Below are positions 10,485 to 20,098 of a stretch of 64,000 bases of DNA, piece by piece. The number at the start of each line of letters is the position of its first letter. Position 1 is the stretch's first letter. Under the pieces are notes generated by a model. The model made no database searches, was not told where the DNA came from, and worked only from the letters and a program-made list of their open reading frames with translations. A program made the translations under genes and the position numbers. Source of the stretch: Eurosta solidaginis (lineage: Eukaryota; Arthropoda; Insecta; Diptera; Tephritidae). Where the stretch lies: the NCBI RefSeq assembly GCF_040869045.1, contig NC_090321.1:87154603-87218602 (forward strand), read 5' to 3'.

Positions 10485-12268
10485 GGGAAGAGGTAGAAAA
10501 ACAAATTACTGAGTTGCTTGAAGAAGGAATTATACGACCATCCAAAAGCCCGTACAATTCTCCTATTTGGGTAGTTCCGAAAAAACCCAAACCCTCTGGT
10601 GAAAAGCAGTATAGAATGGTAGTGGACTTCAAACGTCTGAATGCAGTCACCGTGCCAGACGCCTATCCTATCCCAGATATTAATGCAACGCTGGCCAGTT
10701 TAGGGAACGCAAAATATTTCACAACTATAGATCTGACCTCAGGCTTTCACCAAATCACAATGAAAGAAACAGATATACCCAAAACAGCGTTTTCAACAAT
10801 GAATGGAAAGTACGAATTTCTGAGATTACCTTTTGGGTTAAAAAACGCTCCGGCTATATTCCAGCGAATGATTGATGACGTTCTTAAAGAGTATATAGGG
10901 AGGATATGCTACGTGTATATCGACGACATTATTGTCTTTGGAAAAAGTACCGACGAACATTTAGTAAATTTAGAGATAGTGTTTAAACGGCTTGCGGATC
11001 TTAATTTGAGATTGAATTTTGAAAAAACTAAGTTTATGAGAACGGAAGTAGAATTTCTGGGATATGTAATAACATCCGACGGGATGAAGGCAGATCCTTC
11101 AAAGGTCCAAGCTATAGAGAACCTCTCACCCCCAGAAACGCTTAAGGAACTAAAAAGCTTTTTGGGAATGACGTCGTATTACCGAAAGTTCATTCGAGAT
11201 TACGCTAAGGTTGCTAAACCCTTGACCAATCTCACACGCGGTGAGAATTCGCAGGTCAAGGCAAACCAATCTAGAAGAGTGCGTATCAAAATGAATTCCG
11301 AGGCCCTTCAGGCCTTCGATACTCTAAAAAAACTACTCGTTTCCTCAGATATTCTCGCATTTCCAGATTTCGAAAAACCGTTCAACCTTACCACCGACGC
11401 CTCAAACTATGCCATTGGTGGGGTGCTATCCCAAGGAGAAACAGGGAAAGATCGACCCATCGCCTACATCTCAAGATCTTTAAGCAGAACAGAGGAAAAC
11501 TATGCCACAAACGAGAAGGAAATGTTGGCTATAGTTTGGGCTCTAGACAACTTGAGATCCTACCTCTATGGGGCGAAAAAAGTTAGAATTTTCACTGACC
11601 ACCAGCCTCTCACTTTTGCGTTAGGAAGTCGAAACTATAACGCCAAGTTGAAGAGGTGGAAGGCTAGAATAGAAGAGTATAACCACGAATTGATTTACAC
11701 TCCTGGTAAATCGAATGTCGTGGCGGATGCTCTCTCCAGAATTCCATGCCAGGCAAACCATTTGACAGCACCGTCGGAACCCAACGATGCACCAACAGAA
11801 GCTAGAAGTGACGAGGGGACAGCTCACAGTGCTGAACAGGATTCTTCGGACCTTATTCCACACGTTGAAGCCCCTTTGAACGTTTTCCGAAACCAAATAA
11901 TTTTTACGGAGGGGAATGCAATGACTTGTGTTGAAAACCCACATCCAGGATTCACTCGTCATTATGTGAGACTAGATATAATTGAAAAGGCCAGCTTAAC
12001 CGAAGCCTTGAAGGAACGCCTAAACCCAGCATTCATAAATGGAATAAAGATTCCAGAAAGTTACTTGCAACTCCTACAAGAAGTATATATAGAACATTTC
12101 CTTTTATACAAAATTAGGATAACTCAGAGGGTGGTCGAGGATGTGGCCAACGAGGATAGGATTTGCGGTATAATAGAGACAGAACATAGGAGGGCCCATA
12201 GAAACTCAAAAGAAAATAGGGAACAAATCTTGGAAAAGATTATTTTCCCAAAATGGCTAGTAAGATAA
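10481..12268 (+). CDS. pol: Errantivirus reverse transcriptase and RNase H
   Basis: 595 residues. The RT core runs over about residues 15-230, with 'PYNSPIWVVPKK' early, the 'LPFGLKNAPAIFQR' block near 125, and the catalytic 'YIDDIIVFGKS' near 146. The RNase H part starts near residue 300 ('TTDASNYAIGGVLSQ'), continues through 'ENYATNEKEMLAIVWAL' and 'IFTDHQPLTF', and ends with 'NVVADALSRI' near 425. The rest leads into the integrase zinc-binding region (HRRAHRNS near 570). The frame stops at 12268, while the integrase continues in the -1 frame from 12253, again at a short run of A. All visible catalytic residues are kept. Confidence 0.9.
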   Translation: MREEVEKQITELLEEGIIRPSKSPYNSPIWVVPKKPKPSGEKQYRMVVDFKRLNAVTVPDAYPIPDINATLASLGNAKYFTTIDLTSGFHQITMKETDIPKTAFSTMNGKYEFLRLPFGLKNAPAIFQRMIDDVLKEYIGRICYVYIDDIIVFGKSTDEHLVNLEIVFKRLADLNLRLNFEKTKFMRTEVEFLGYVITSDGMKADPSKVQAIENLSPPETLKELKSFLGMTSYYRKFIRDYAKVAKPLTNLTRGENSQVKANQSRRVRIKMNSEALQAFDTLKKLLVSSDILAFPDFEKPFNLTTDASNYAIGGVLSQGETGKDRPIAYISRSLSRTEENYATNEKEMLAIVWALDNLRSYLYGAKKVRIFTDHQPLTFALGSRNYNAKLKRWKARIEEYNHELIYTPGKSNVVADALSRIPCQANHLTAPSEPNDAPTEARSDEGTAHSAEQDSSDLIPHVEAPLNVFRNQIIFTEGNAMTCVENPHPGFTRHYVRLDIIEKASLTEALKERLNPAFINGIKIPESYLQLLQEVYIEHFLLYKIRITQRVVEDVANEDRICGIIETEHRRAHRNSKENREQILEKIIFPKWLVR

Positions 12269-13107
12269 AAAATTTCACTTCTAACTGTGAAACCTGCCTT
12301 GCTAACAAGTATGATAGGCATCCGGCAGTACCACCGATAAAAGAGACTCCAGTGCCGAAATATCCATGCGAAATAGTGCTTGTGGACATTTTTGAAATTC
12401 AAGGGGAGAAATTTTTATCTTGCATAGACAAATTTTCAAAATTTGCCAAGCTTTTTCACATTAAAAATAAAGCATCCGTCACTCTCCGCGCTAAGCTAGC
12501 CAAAGTAATACATTATTTCACAACTCCTAAAATGATAGTCACCGACAATGAGAGGGGATTTATGACTCCATTGGTATGTAACTACATAAGAGGTTTGGGA
12601 ATCGAACTATATCAGACTCCAATTCAAAGAAGTGAAGTAAACGGCCAGATCGAGAAATTCCACTCTACCATTATTGAGATTTATCGGTGCCTCCGGAAAG
12701 AAATAAATAACGCTAGACCAAAGGAATTGGTGTATATTGCTGTCGATCGTTACAACACAACAATACACTCTGTAACGAAGAGGAAGCCTAGCGAAATATT
12801 TTTCAACAGAACCGAAAGAATTAACTACAAAGGCCTAACCAACTTCAAAAGTAGTAGGGTCCACAAGGAGATTAGGGAACAAATCAAGAGAAACCAGGAG
12901 TTAAGAAATCTCCGATTGAATAAAAAAAGGAAAAGAGCTAAGGAATTTAGGCCAGGAGATGAGATTTACGTCAGGGATAAACAGATAAAATCAAAACAAA
13001 AGGCACTTTACAAAAAGGAAACGGTTGGTAAAGACAATACAGTGACATTGCTCACAGACACTGGCAAAAGGATTCATAAAGCGCAGATAAAAAATACGCC
13101 AACATAA
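12253..13107 (+). CDS. pol: Errantivirus integrase
   Basis: 284 residues. The two cysteines of the HHCC zinc finger (CETC) are at about residues 13-16; the histidines lie at the end of the previous frame, showing that both frames were once one. The DDE catalytic triad is visible: D near residue 45 (VLVDIFEI), D near 98 (IVTDNERGF) and E near 134 (NGQIEKFH), with the usual 35-residue spacing. A basic C-terminal domain with RPGDEIYVRD closes the protein. A frameshift at its start separates it from the RT, so it could not be made from this copy without repair or recoding. Confidence 0.88.
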   Translation: MASKIKNFTSNCETCLANKYDRHPAVPPIKETPVPKYPCEIVLVDIFEIQGEKFLSCIDKFSKFAKLFHIKNKASVTLRAKLAKVIHYFTTPKMIVTDNERGFMTPLVCNYIRGLGIELYQTPIQRSEVNGQIEKFHSTIIEIYRCLRKEINNARPKELVYIAVDRYNTTIHSVTKRKPSEIFFNRTERINYKGLTNFKSSRVHKEIREQIKRNQELRNLRLNKKRKRAKEFRPGDEIYVRDKQIKSKQKALYKKETVGKDNTVTLLTDTGKRIHKAQIKNTPT

Positions 13108-13154
<47 letters not shown>

Positions 13155-14148
13155 AAAAAAAAAGATAATAAGGTCACCACGGAAAGTCAACAACAAAAAG
13201 ATGTCCCAATAAGGGACCCAAAGATTTGAAATTCTATAGCACAGACGACGCCAAAAAGGCGTCAATTTCAAGATCAAAGATCTTTTCTATAACAAACCAC
13301 ATAAGCGATTAAAGAGGCAACATAAAATATTGCAAAAAACAAAAGAAAAAAAAACCAACAAAAAAATACAAAAAAACAGAGGAAACGATTTTTCGTTTAA
13401 AAAATTTTTAATGAAGCAATATCTGCCCACAAGAATATTAATTACACGCTTAATAAAAGAGGCAAAATAAAAAATAAATTTTTTTCTTGAGAAGAAATCT
13501 GCCCACAACAAAAAACTAATGCGCTTACTAAAAAAGGCAAATTAGACAAATAGAAAAAAAAAAGAAAAAAAAAAAAAAAAAACAAAAAAAAAAAAAACAC
13601 ATAAAAAACTTTAAAGAAGGGGGTAAAGAGGAAACATTTCAGTAATTCTTAGAAATATTATCCTCTTTCCTCAGCTTCTTTACCACGAGTTTTAGTAAGG
13701 CGGCAGGATCCAAGGGTAGTAGCCTTTAACGCTACCTTTCAAACAAAAGTAAAGAATTACAAACTACCTCCCTTTCATATCCATGCTCTCGGATCCTGTG
13801 GACCTTCCAAGTACCACGATGGGTAGCCGGGGACGGTGGTAGGATATAGGAATACATTTAAATACGCAACAAAAAACACATAAATGAAATAATAAAATTC
13901 AAAACAGCACACAAAAAATTTAATTTTTTTAACTCTTCCCTTAGTGTGGAAAGATTTTTTTATTATACAATAGAATGTTCTTTAAATAATAATAATAAAA
14001 GGAAAAAATACAGAAGAAAACACGATTTACATTATGTAACCATTTATTATTAGTTCACCGTCCCTGGGATAAATAATAAAAGTGCCTAAAAACAAAAAAT
14101 GGTCAATACTAATCTTACCAACACTAATGAGTTTTTTTTCTCTCCATA
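13108..14148 (+). other. Errantivirus spacer between pol and env
   Basis: About 1 kb without a meaningful reading frame. A 40-base A-rich homopolymer starts at about 13111 and a second A-rich patch lies at 13550-13600. Pyrimidine runs before the env start (about 14131-14143) could serve an env splice acceptor. Long A runs here probably make the assembly uncertain at base level. Confidence 0.6.
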
Positions 14149-14273
14149 ATGGAACACAGTTTATTTTTAATATCTGGCGTGTACGGCCTCAACATCTACA
14201 ATTATGGCTCCCCACTGGTAACTATTGAGCACGGCGTGGTTGGATCCTGAACGGACACTTCAGTTTAGTCCAT

Positions 14274-15629
14274 GTGGTCGACCTAAACTACTTCAACACG
14301 GCTTTGGTCAAATTGATGGAGTCAACAGAGCACGATATTACAAGCAGGGCTGTGCGGACTGTGCTACAATTCCACCTAAATCAAACTAAGCTGCGTCTCG
14401 ACGAACTACAAATAAGCAAATCACGAAGGGTACGTTCCATTGACTGGATTGGTTCAGCATGGAAGTGGATAGCTGGGTCTCCAGATGCAGCGGATTGGGA
14501 CTATATTCTTCGAAGCATGAATGACGTGATAATAAACAACAATCACCAGTACCGGGTCAACGAAAAGCTATTCAACGGTACCCGCGAGGCAATCGAGAAA
14601 GCAAACGAAGCGATGCTCCACATTAACGCTATAAGCAAAAACATTAGCGAGGAGAATATCGAACTTCTTGAGCTAAGCAAAGTCCTTATCTTGAAGGAAC
14701 AGGTGTCAGAAGTCGTCCAAGCGTGCCAAATGGCGAAATCTGGCGTAATCAACACAAATCTTCTTGATCGAGACGAGATTGGAAGGCTCATAATGGAGGA
14801 AGATTCCCTACCATATCAGAACACCATTGAAGCCATAGAGTACGGGTCGGCCTCCGTGTATTCAAACGGTAGCACACTTTTGTACGTACTCTCAATGCCA
14901 AAGGTAAAACCAGATGGCTACCGACTCCTAATAACACGGGCCGCTGTTATAAAAGGACAACACGTTGACCTCAGCTATAAAAAAATGCTAATAAACGAAG
15001 TTGAAACGTTCGGGGTGAACGAGGATTGCCCTTCGATCAGCAACACAACAATTTGCTCTCCCAAATCCCTGACTAAACTACGGGAAAACGGGTGCCTAGC
15101 TAGGCTAGTTAAAGGTGGCGATGCCAAATGCCGCTTTGAACCAGACAACACCAAAACCGTCGAGATGATCACAGACTCAACAATATTTGTTACAAACTTT
15201 GAAGGCCTATTACAAGGGAAGAACTACTCCACAACCCTAAATGGAACGTACGTCATTATTTTGAACAACGAAACAGTCACGGTGGGAAATCAAACATTCA
15301 CCAGCAGATCAGTACGCACAGCGCAGGCCCTGCCACCGCCCTTGGTAAACATCACGAGCGAAGGACTAAAATTGAACCTTAACTACATTCACGGCCTGAG
15401 CATGGAAAATATTAATCAGCTTAAACAACTTGGCAACAATTTTCACTTTTCACTAATTTTTGCCGCTATTGCCTTGGCCATTCTAGCAGCCCTATGCTAC
15501 ATTATCTGGAGAAAACTCACTACTACAATCAACTTTCCTAGACTAAATCAGACCACAGATCAGGACCAGCCAAGCCATGCAAAGGATCCTTCTGAAAAAG
15601 GAGCTCATCTGCGGGACGCAGATGTTTAA
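14274..15629 (+). CDS. env: Errantivirus envelope-like protein, N-terminus frameshifted
   Basis: The open frame has 451 codons from an arbitrary GTG and is open back to 14229. A candidate start with a hydrophobic leader lies at 14149 in another frame, which ends at 14250, so the N-terminus is separated by a small indel between 14229 and 14247. A basic dibasic-type cleavage motif (SRRVR) ends at residue 54, followed by a fusion-peptide-like hydrophobic segment (IDWIGSAWKWIAG). A transmembrane helix lies at about residues 390-412, and several N-x-S/T sites occur. This is the layout of the F-like envelope proteins of errantiviruses, thought to be shared with baculovirus F proteins. The copy cannot make the whole protein. 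Confidence 0.8.
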   Translation: MVDLNYFNTALVKLMESTEHDITSRAVRTVLQFHLNQTKLRLDELQISKSRRVRSIDWIGSAWKWIAGSPDAADWDYILRSMNDVIINNNHQYRVNEKLFNGTREAIEKANEAMLHINAISKNISEENIELLELSKVLILKEQVSEVVQACQMAKSGVINTNLLDRDEIGRLIMEEDSLPYQNTIEAIEYGSASVYSNGSTLLYVLSMPKVKPDGYRLLITRAAVIKGQHVDLSYKKMLINEVETFGVNEDCPSISNTTICSPKSLTKLRENGCLARLVKGGDAKCRFEPDNTKTVEMITDSTIFVTNFEGLLQGKNYSTTLNGTYVIILNNETVTVGNQTFTSRSVRTAQALPPPLVNITSEGLKLNLNYIHGLSMENINQLKQLGNNFHFSLIFAAIALAILAALCYIIWRKLTTTINFPRLNQTTDQDQPSHAKDPSEKGAHLRDADV

Positions 15630-16040
15630 AGGGGGGGGGGGGGTACTTAACAAGGGGGCAGACACACTTACTTGTAAGAATGTGCTGACACCACACTTCA
15701 ACAAACACAAGCAAAGCCAACGTAGGTAATTGATCCGATATCATATTGCGTAAGCAGACAAAATGCAATCCATGGGAACTGCAGCGTAAGCGATTATTTA
15801 TTTTGGCCAATCGTGGAAAGTGCAGTGTCAGCAATTATGAAATCACTTAGATTAATGTAGAAGCTTAGAGCTTAGTTTAAGTTAATGATAAAGTCAGTCT
15901 GTTTCTGACATTGAACGGAAATAAATGGTAAATATTGTTAAGCGGAAAAACCTATTTTTATTTGGATCTGTTCAGGTTGCAATGGGGCCGCGGGGCGGCC
16001 CCCAACTTTAACTTTTAGGAGCCCTAGTCCTTGGGCTCCT
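15629..16040 (+). repeat. Errantivirus polypurine tract and presumptive 3' LTR
   Basis: A purine run ending in a long G stretch (15629-15644) is the expected plus-strand primer. The following non-coding sequence, starting 'acttaacaag', is the presumptive 3' LTR and contains an 'aataaa' at about 15920. Its end is not defined: it lies before the FB arm that begins at about 16060. No matching copy was found upstream of gag, so the LTR call rests on position alone. Confidence 0.5.
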
Positions 16041-16059
16041 TAACTTATATCTCCGGATA

Positions 16060-16165
16060 GATATAACATTTTTCTTTTCCGCCTTCGGATGATTGTTGTC
16101 GAGGGCAATACGCGTCTTTTGACGCCTTTCTTGATATTTTTGGATGCGTATTAGCAGTCGACCCT
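16060..16165 (+). mobile_element. FB family arm
   Basis: The run 'ttttccgccttcggat', then 'cgcgtcttttgacgcc', then 'gcgtattagcagtcgaccc' matches the right arms of the FB elements at 59460-59560 and 61435-61520. Because FB arms are inverted repeats, this could be the missing arm of the FB fragment at 7798-8370, separated from it by the errantivirus. Confidence 0.65.
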
Positions 16166-16398
16166 TGTTCTAGACTTTTTTTCAATTTTTTTAGCTCTTT
16201 TTTAGTTTTTTTCAAAAATTTACAAAGTCTAGATTAACAGTTTTATGTAGATTCAATTATAAGAACATTGAATAAATTTGGGCTAAATTTAAAAAATTTG
16301 AGGGGCTAAGGAACAGATAATGTTGGCACTATGGTAGGCAGAAATCGAGGCGTAGTAACTTTATTAAGGCAACATCAACCTAATATCGTTTTCGTTCC

Positions 16399-17050
16399 GT
16401 GTGTTTTCCAATCGATTCTATGACTGCCTCATCTGCTTCTGAGGCGATAGTACTCACCATTAAGGAGAGAAATGAAATGATAACCCTGAAACCTGGGCAT
16501 CCCAACAGACACCTGATTGATGAGGCTGCACTGCCAAGGGGCTTAAGGGGTAATCTCCGTAAGCATTATGAGGAAATACGGCTGCTGAGAACACAGCCGT
16601 ATGAAGCAAAAAAGCACAAGCAGGTCCTCAGTGATATCCAGAGGCAGGCGTCGGACCTATGCCAGGAATTGCCCGGCGAATGCAGTACTAAAAGAAAAAT
16701 ACCCAGAAATAGCGGAGGAGGGAAAAGCGCGTCGCTCTAGCTCAACTTCGATCTGGGTACTGTGACAACTTAAACTCTTACCTATCCAAATCAACCCAGA
16801 CGTACAAAATGTATATTCTTCTTGCAATGTGTCCTCACATAACACCAACCATCTCTTCAATTATATTGTGGAACGAACGCCTCTGGCACCCCTCTCATTA
16901 TGGACCACCCCTGTTGAAACAGCAAGTTTTCTTGACCTCCCGTTAGAGGATATTGATGACAATCTGTGAATGGTCGCACCTATTGGATGGGGCGAAGCAC
17001 TGCTACAACAACAACCACAACATAGGCCACCCAAAGGCAGGCTTACATAA
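16399..17050 (+). pseudogene. LINE-A 3' end fragment with CAA-type tail
   Basis: The frame at 16399-16740 contains 'KPGHPNRHLIDEAALPRGLR', the same tail seen at the end of copy B. After a frame change the reading continues to 'SFLDLPLEDIDDN' and a stop at about 16968. A putative zinc-binding pattern in the C-terminal part is damaged. A short 3' UTR ends in 'actgctacaacaacaac' at about 17000-17025. This supplies the LINE-A 3' end that both minus-strand copies lack. It is 5'-truncated, as is usual for LINE insertions. Confidence 0.75.
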
Positions 17051-17060
17051 GCTGTTATAA

Positions 17061-17454
17061 TGTTGTTGTTGTTGTAGCGATAAGGATACTCCCCGAAGGT
17101 TGGGGAGTGTTATCGAGTTGATGGCCCTTTGCCGGATGCAGATCCGGTACGTTCCGGTACCAAGCTCGACTATCTCGGGAACGATTTGTTATGACCACAT
17201 GCGACCTTCTAGGCCATACCGCCTTCCCACCCCCTATATCCATGAGGAGTTCGGGGTCGCCAGAGGCTCGGCTGCTAATGAAACAGGATTCGCCACGGGT
17301 AGGTGAGGTTGACAATTGGGTTTGCAGAAGCTATATATTGCGCTGGCAACCTGAAAAGGATTTGTACATAACCCCTTGAATCTGGTATTTTAGTCGCCTC
17401 TTACGACAGATATCCCTACCGCGGGTATATTCTAACCCCCTAACCTACTGGGGG
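17061..17454 (-). mobile_element. SINE-Q copy 3, complete, with target-site duplication
   Basis: A 394-bp unit flanked by 'ttataa' at 17055-17060 and 17455-17460; the match can be stretched to 'gttataat'. It has the (CAA)n tail on the minus strand. The length and both ends agree with the copies at 7843-8249 and 45008-45426, so the boundaries of the family are well supported. It contains no gene. Confidence 0.8.
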
Positions 17455-17460
17455 TTATAA

Positions 17461-18040
17461 TAACGAGACTTAATAAGAATTAGTATTACCTTATACGTTT
17501 TATTGCACATATAAAATTGCTTAGACTTATAATAAGACACCATCTGACTTCAAATTCTATTATTCATATTCATAATAACCTATTTCAAAACTTTATTTAA
17601 CGGGGGGCCAGTCATCGGCAGCGGTTCGGCCAGCCCAGAAAGTTTCATAAAATATTCCCGCCAAAAATTCATTTGCCAGATATAGTTTGTAGTCGGTGTA
17701 AAACACATATCAAAAACTTGAAAAAGAGGTTCTCAGACAGTGTGGAATGTAGAGTTTACATCTTTCATGGGTTCTTTAAAAGGACACAAGTCGATTTCCT
17801 TATTGAAAATAGTTTTATCGGCGTTCTTATTTTGCAAATAAAAAAACATTTACCTCAACCATATTACGAAATAGACTATAGTGGAGTTTTATTTATCATG
17901 TATTCCATTTAAATTAAAATACAGATAGCACCTGCCAACTATTTCCTTATTTTTTATGAAATTGGAGTAAAATTTATTTTCTTTTTCTTTTTTTGGACTA
18001 TAGAATTTAATGGTTAAAGCATTAAACTTATATAACATCC
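17461..18040. other. Intergenic DNA with a small unassigned reading frame
   Basis: Mostly AT-rich. A 79-codon frame at 17673-17912 (plus) begins PDIVCSRCKTHIKNLKK, which faintly recalls the second Cys pair of fly ZAD zinc-finger domains. It has no partner cysteines and soon becomes featureless. I do not call it a gene. A G/C-richer patch precedes it at about 17600-17640. Confidence 0.4.
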
Positions 18041-18041
18041 A

Positions 18042-18285
18042 CCCCAGCGGGTAAGGGGGTCAGAATATTACCGCGGTAGGTATGCCTGTCGTAAGAGGCG
18101 ACTAAAATACCAGATTCAAGGAGCTGTGTAGCGCAACCCTTCAGGTTGCCAGCGCAATATATAGTTTATCCAAACCCAGTTGTCAACCTCACCTATCCGC
18201 GGCGAATCCTGTTTCACTAACAGAAGAGGCTCTGGGGTGGGGAGGGAGGGGATGTCCTGAAGGTTTAATGTGGCCACATAAATCG
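18042..18285 (+). repeat. SINE-Q copy 4, 3'-truncated, opposite orientation
   Basis: Starts 'ccccagcgggtaaggggg' and runs through the candidate A box ('gcggtaggtatgcc') and B box ('cagattcaagg') to 'ccacataaatcg', where similarity ends. The tail half is missing. This is the only copy here on the plus strand. Confidence 0.75.
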
Positions 18286-18589
18286 CTTGCATAATTCGAT
18301 CCATGTTTTTTCCACCAAAACAATTTTCGGGAGCTCGAAAAACTTATTAAAAACGTTCTTTTCTAGGCTGGTATTTCGTATTAAAATATTTCCAAGACAT
18401 TGGGCTATTTTTTTTTTCCTTTTTATTTAAAACAACTATGAAAGTAATTTAGTCGTATTCGTTAATATGAAATCCATCAAAATTAGAAAAATTTGTAACA
18501 TTTTTCAATCTGGTAGGTTGCTTTTGGTGAAATTGTCATTGTTCCCGCAAAAGTTAAGTGGCTAACGTTACACTAAAATGGAACTACCT
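18286..18589. other. AT-rich intergenic DNA, nothing seen
   Basis: No coding frame, tRNA-like sequence or clear repeat was found between SINE-Q copy 4 and the REP element. Confidence 0.5.
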
Positions 18590-18727
18590 CCATTTTTATA
18601 CTCAGCTCACAGAGTATATTAACTTTGATTGGATAACGGTTGGTTGTATAGGTATAAAGGAATCGAGATAGATATAGACTTCCATATATCAAAATCATCA
18701 GTATCGAAAAAAAATTTGATTGAGCCA

Positions 18728-18757
18728 TGTCCGTCCGTCCGTCCGTCCGTCTGTCCG
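18728..18757. repeat. GTCC microsatellite inside REP
   Basis: Five tandem GTCC units with one variant (GTCT), followed by 'ccgttaacacg'. It belongs to the REP element. Confidence 0.8.
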
Positions 18758-19343
18758 TTAACACGATAACTTGAGTAAATTTTGAGGTATCTTGATGAAA
18801 TTTGGTATGTAGATTCCTGGGCACTCATCTCAGATCCCTATTTAAAATGAACGATATCGGACAATAACCACGCCCACTTTTTCGATATCGAAAATTTCGA
18901 AAAACCGAAAAAATCCGACAATTCATTGCCAAAGGCGGATGGTTGACGTTATGACGCAGAATAGAAAATTAGTAAGATTTTGGACAATGGGCGTGGCACC
19001 GCCCACTTTTACAAGAAGGTAATTTAAAAGTTTTGCAAGCTGTAATTTGGCAGTCGTTGAAGATATCATGATGAAATTTGGCAGGAACGTTACTACTATT
19101 ACTGTATATGTGCTAAATAAAAATTAGCAAAATTGGATGAAGAACACGCCCACTTTTTAAAAAATTTTTTTTAAAATTCAAATTTTAACAAAAAATTTAA
19201 TATCTTTACTGTATATAAGTAAATTAAGTCAAAATTCAACTCCAGTAATGATATGATGCAACAAAATACAAAAATAAAAGGATATTCCAAAATGGGCGTG
19301 GCTCCGCCCATTTTCATTTAGTTTGTCTAGAACACTTTTAATG

Positions 19344-19348
19344 CCATA
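19344..19348. repeat. BEL1 target-site duplication, left (CCATA)
   Basis: CCATA precedes the 5' LTR and is repeated at 28065-28069 after the 3' LTR. Five bases is the usual duplication for BEL/Pao elements. Confidence 0.95.
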
Positions 19349-20086
19349 TGTTTGAGCGACTGTCGTAGTCGCCAACAACCAACCCTTCTATTTAATAGAA
19401 ATTAGGCTTAAGAAAACCTAAACATGAATTTAAATGAATTTAGCTGAATTTTATATTGAAGTTTTTTACATATGTACCTTTTACGTATAAGTATGCATCG
19501 TGAATTATTTGCATGTACAAATACGTATATTCTATATTACGTACATATTCCTTATTAACGTTAAGTATTTGAGATGTTTGTATTTTACGCTAACACGCGA
19601 GCGTATTTCACCTCTCTGGCAACCCCAACAATGGGTTGACAGATGTGACTATGTACGTACATACATACATTTATTATTGCTTTGACATTTCCTTTTATAT
19701 TTTTATCATTCGAAATCTTTTAACTATCCCGAGTGTGACTCAACAAATTTGTGAATTTGAATTAAAATAAACCCTTGTATCAAAGAGAAAATATAAGAAA
19801 TTTGCTAGTGTCTTTTCTATATCGAAAGTTTCGTTCGGAATATCATACGTTTCCCAGTGCGGCATTGCTATTTAGTTGCGCGTTTCACGATATATCGCGC
19901 GTTTGCTTCACCCTTGTGTGCCGGAATTTCTGTCCAATTAAGGATCACACATAGCTACCGCCACCGTGACTAACGCGATTGCCATCATCAAAGCACCATA
20001 TCATCGCCATCACCTCCGCACCCATAGCCGCACAGAAATCAGCCAAAAGAAGTAAGGTAAATTTTATAGTACCACCCCCTTGAACA
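19349..20086 (+). repeat. BEL1 5' LTR
   Basis: 738 bp, TG...CA. An 'aataaa' at 19766-19771 may be the polyadenylation signal. The short open frame at 19500-19685 recurs identically in the 3' LTR and is a by-product of the LTR sequence. Confidence 0.95.
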
Positions 20087-20087
20087 G

Positions 20088-20098
20088 TGGTCCTTCGA
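20088..20098 (+). promoter_or_regulatory. BEL1 primer-binding site for tRNA-Tyr
   Basis: 'tggtccttcga' starts two bases after the LTR and is complementary to CCA plus the 3' acceptor strand of tRNA-Tyr (whose 5' end begins CCUUCGA). Only 11 bases match; the second BEL element at 63375 matches over 18. Confidence 0.8.

Larger units (their letters stand above)
8380..16040 (+). mobile_element. Errantivirus-type LTR retrotransposon (gypsy group with env), degraded
   Basis: Gag, protease, reverse transcriptase/RNase H, integrase and an env-like gene are in the canonical order on the plus strand, followed by a polypurine tract and a presumptive 3' LTR. The reading frames are broken by small indels: protease to RT at about 10480, RT to integrase at about 12255, and the env N-terminus at about 14229-14247. 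Gag also seems internally deleted. I found neither a recognisable 5' LTR nor a primer-binding site, so the 5' end is truncated or too diverged. This copy cannot be autonomous as it stands. Confidence 0.8.

Noticed and set aside
17673..17912. Possible ZAD-type zinc-finger gene
   Set aside because: Only one Cys-x2-Cys pair and a short similarity. No second pair, exon structure or further fingers nearby.
19500..19685. A 61-codon frame repeated exactly at 27478-27663
   Set aside because: Both lie in the BEL1 LTRs, so the repetition is explained by the LTR. The frame has no recognisable motif.
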